Below are positions 22,892 through 23,734 of a stretch of DNA of 23,734 bases, one piece after another. Positions within the stretch are counted from its first letter, which is position 1. Each line of letters opens with the position of its first letter. The DNA comes from Synergistaceae bacterium UBA5560 (GTDB lineage Bacteria; Synergistota; Synergistia; Synergistales; Aminiphilaceae), in the NCBI GenBank assembly GCA_002425685.1, contig DIMS01000033.1, positions 49,463 through 73,196 on the forward strand, in the 5' to 3' direction. A model generated the notes under the pieces. The model was not told the origin of the DNA. It worked only from the letters and a program-made list of their open reading frames with translations, and made no database searches. The translations under genes were made by a program, and so were the position numbers.

Positions 22892-23575
22892 ATGAAGGAG
22901 ATGAGCTACACCCCCATGAAGACGAATCCGGGTCGGGAACAACTCTTCGACCGATGGGCCGCAGAATACGATCGGATCATCCCGTCCTTTTCGGGACGTT
23001 TTCCCTTTGACGGCTACGAGGACGTATTGGACGCCCTGGTGGCCACGGCGGACACGACACATGGCATGAAGGTACTCGACCTAGGCGTCGGAACGGGCAA
23101 TCTCGCGGAACGCTTCGTGCGGCGGGGCTGCACCGTCTGGGGAGTAGACTTCTCCGTATCGATGCTTGAAAAAGCCCGCGAAAAACTTCCCCACGCCCAC
23201 CTTCTCAGGGGCGACCTCCTCGGCGAGTGGCCCCTGGAGCTTCCGGGACAATTCGATCGGATCGTCTCGGCCTACGTTCTCCATGAATTCGACCTGACAA
23301 CGAAAATGCACATCCTCCGGAAGGCTGCGGAAACGTACCTGCTTCCGGAGGGTCGTCTGCTGATTGCGGACATTTCCTTTCCCGACGTTCTGGAAAGGAC
23401 CGCGGCAGCCCTGCGCTGGGCCGCGGAATGGGACAAGGACGAACATTACTGGGCTGCGGACGAAACGCTCGCCCTGCTCGAACGCGAAGATTTTTCGGCT
23501 GTGTATCGACAGGTTTCCTTCTGCGGCGGTCTTTTCTCCCTTATGCGGAAAACTCCGTCGTTCCCGAACCGATAG
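22892..23575 (+). CDS. Class I SAM-dependent methyltransferase (YrrT-like)
   Basis: A protein of about 227 residues with the Rossmann-like methyltransferase fold. Glycine-rich motif I VLDLGVGTG is at 61-69, the acidic residue ending beta-2 is Asp86 in VWGVDFS, motif II is in FDRIVSAYVLHEF, and motif III is around LLPEGRLLIADISF. The entry segment REQLFDRWAAEYD before motif I is shared with YrrT-type methyltransferases of small-molecule metabolism, but the substrate is not known. Start choice is uncertain: ATGs at 22892, 22901 and 22916 are all possible. 22892 is given because it is the first ATG after the likely RNA start; 22916 would begin closest to the conserved region. It is divergent from the DUF4403-like gene. 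A CCCCGGA/TCCGGGG pair (23585-23591, 23610-23616) follows as a weak terminator candidate. Confidence 0.82.
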   Translation: MKEMSYTPMKTNPGREQLFDRWAAEYDRIIPSFSGRFPFDGYEDVLDALVATADTTHGMKVLDLGVGTGNLAERFVRRGCTVWGVDFSVSMLEKAREKLPHAHLLRGDLLGEWPLELPGQFDRIVSAYVLHEFDLTTKMHILRKAAETYLLPEGRLLIADISFPDVLERTAAALRWAAEWDKDEHYWAADETLALLEREDFSAVYRQVSFCGGLFSLMRKTPSFPNR

Positions 23576-23685
23576 ACCCGACACCCCCGGACATGGGCAT
23601 CCTCCAGCGTCCGGGGAAGGCATCTCCGCTCCTGCTCTCTTTGCGAACATCAGGAACTCGCGCGATCCGACATCGCTCTCTTGAA

Positions 23686-23734
23686 TTATCCGTGATGCGA
23701 CTTCTCCGGCGTCGGCGTCGGTTTCGGCTTGCCC
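23686..23734 (-). CDS. Possible C-terminal tail of a - strand gene entering from the right edge
   Basis: Reading the - strand from 23733, one frame gives GKPKPTPTPEKSHHG and then TAA (23688-23686). A Lys/Pro/Thr tail of this type is common at the end of envelope proteins, and the gene would be convergent with the methyltransferase gene with a 110-base gap. With only 15 codons visible this is weak; the sequence could also be non-coding. Confidence 0.3.
   Translation of the reverse strand, partial: GKPKPTPTPEKSHHG

Noticed and set aside
1..23734. tRNA, rRNA, CRISPR arrays, insertion sequences, prophage or toxin-antitoxin genes
   Set aside because: No cloverleaf, repeat-spacer array, transposase motif, terminal repeats or phage-type genes were seen by eye on either strand.

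Overview
The window is GC-rich, densely coded DNA from a bacterial chromosome. Amino-acid transporters, a saccharopine-family dehydrogenase and an outer-membrane barrel protein point to a diderm, amino-acid-using anaerobe. The overall flavour fits Synergistota, but that placement is inference from gene content and was not tested by any search. I saw no tRNA, rRNA, CRISPR array, insertion sequence or phage gene.

Left part (1-8895, all + strand): the 3' end of a saccharopine dehydrogenase-family gene, an orphan LivJ-type binding protein, a metallo-beta-lactamase-fold hydrolase, and a complete polar amino-acid ABC importer (binding protein, one permease, ATPase). A membrane sensor histidine kinase follows, overlapping a stand-alone Rcp1-like response regulator. 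Several genes here are separated by strong hairpins that lack a good U-tract.

Middle part (14854 down to 9072, all - strand): a compact gene set that looks like an exopolysaccharide synthesis and export locus. It holds manC (GDP-mannose supply), an outer-membrane beta-barrel, a GT2 processive glycosyltransferase carrying an N-terminal MshEN (GspE-N-like) domain, and a polytopic GT-C/GT39-like membrane protein whose frame is broken once near 9945. The parts match those of known synthase-dependent, c-di-GMP-controlled polysaccharide systems (alginate Alg8/Alg44/AlgE/AlgA; the NfrA/NfrB system), but the order and fusion differ. This is the most interesting region of the window.

Right part: divergent from manC is a DeaD-like DEAD-box RNA helicase (motif II reads DEGD) with a near-consensus promoter and a long leader. 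Next come a single-pass membrane protein of unknown function (- strand), a divergent DHA2-type drug exporter, a CCA/poly(A) polymerase-family nucleotidyltransferase and a DUF4403-like protein in tandem (- strand), a divergent SAM-dependent methyltransferase, and at the right edge a possible 3' tail of a - strand gene.

The only stretch above 300 bases without a gene is 14855-15251 (divergent manC/deaD promoters, an inverted repeat and the deaD leader). All other gaps are under 280 bases and are described where they hold something.
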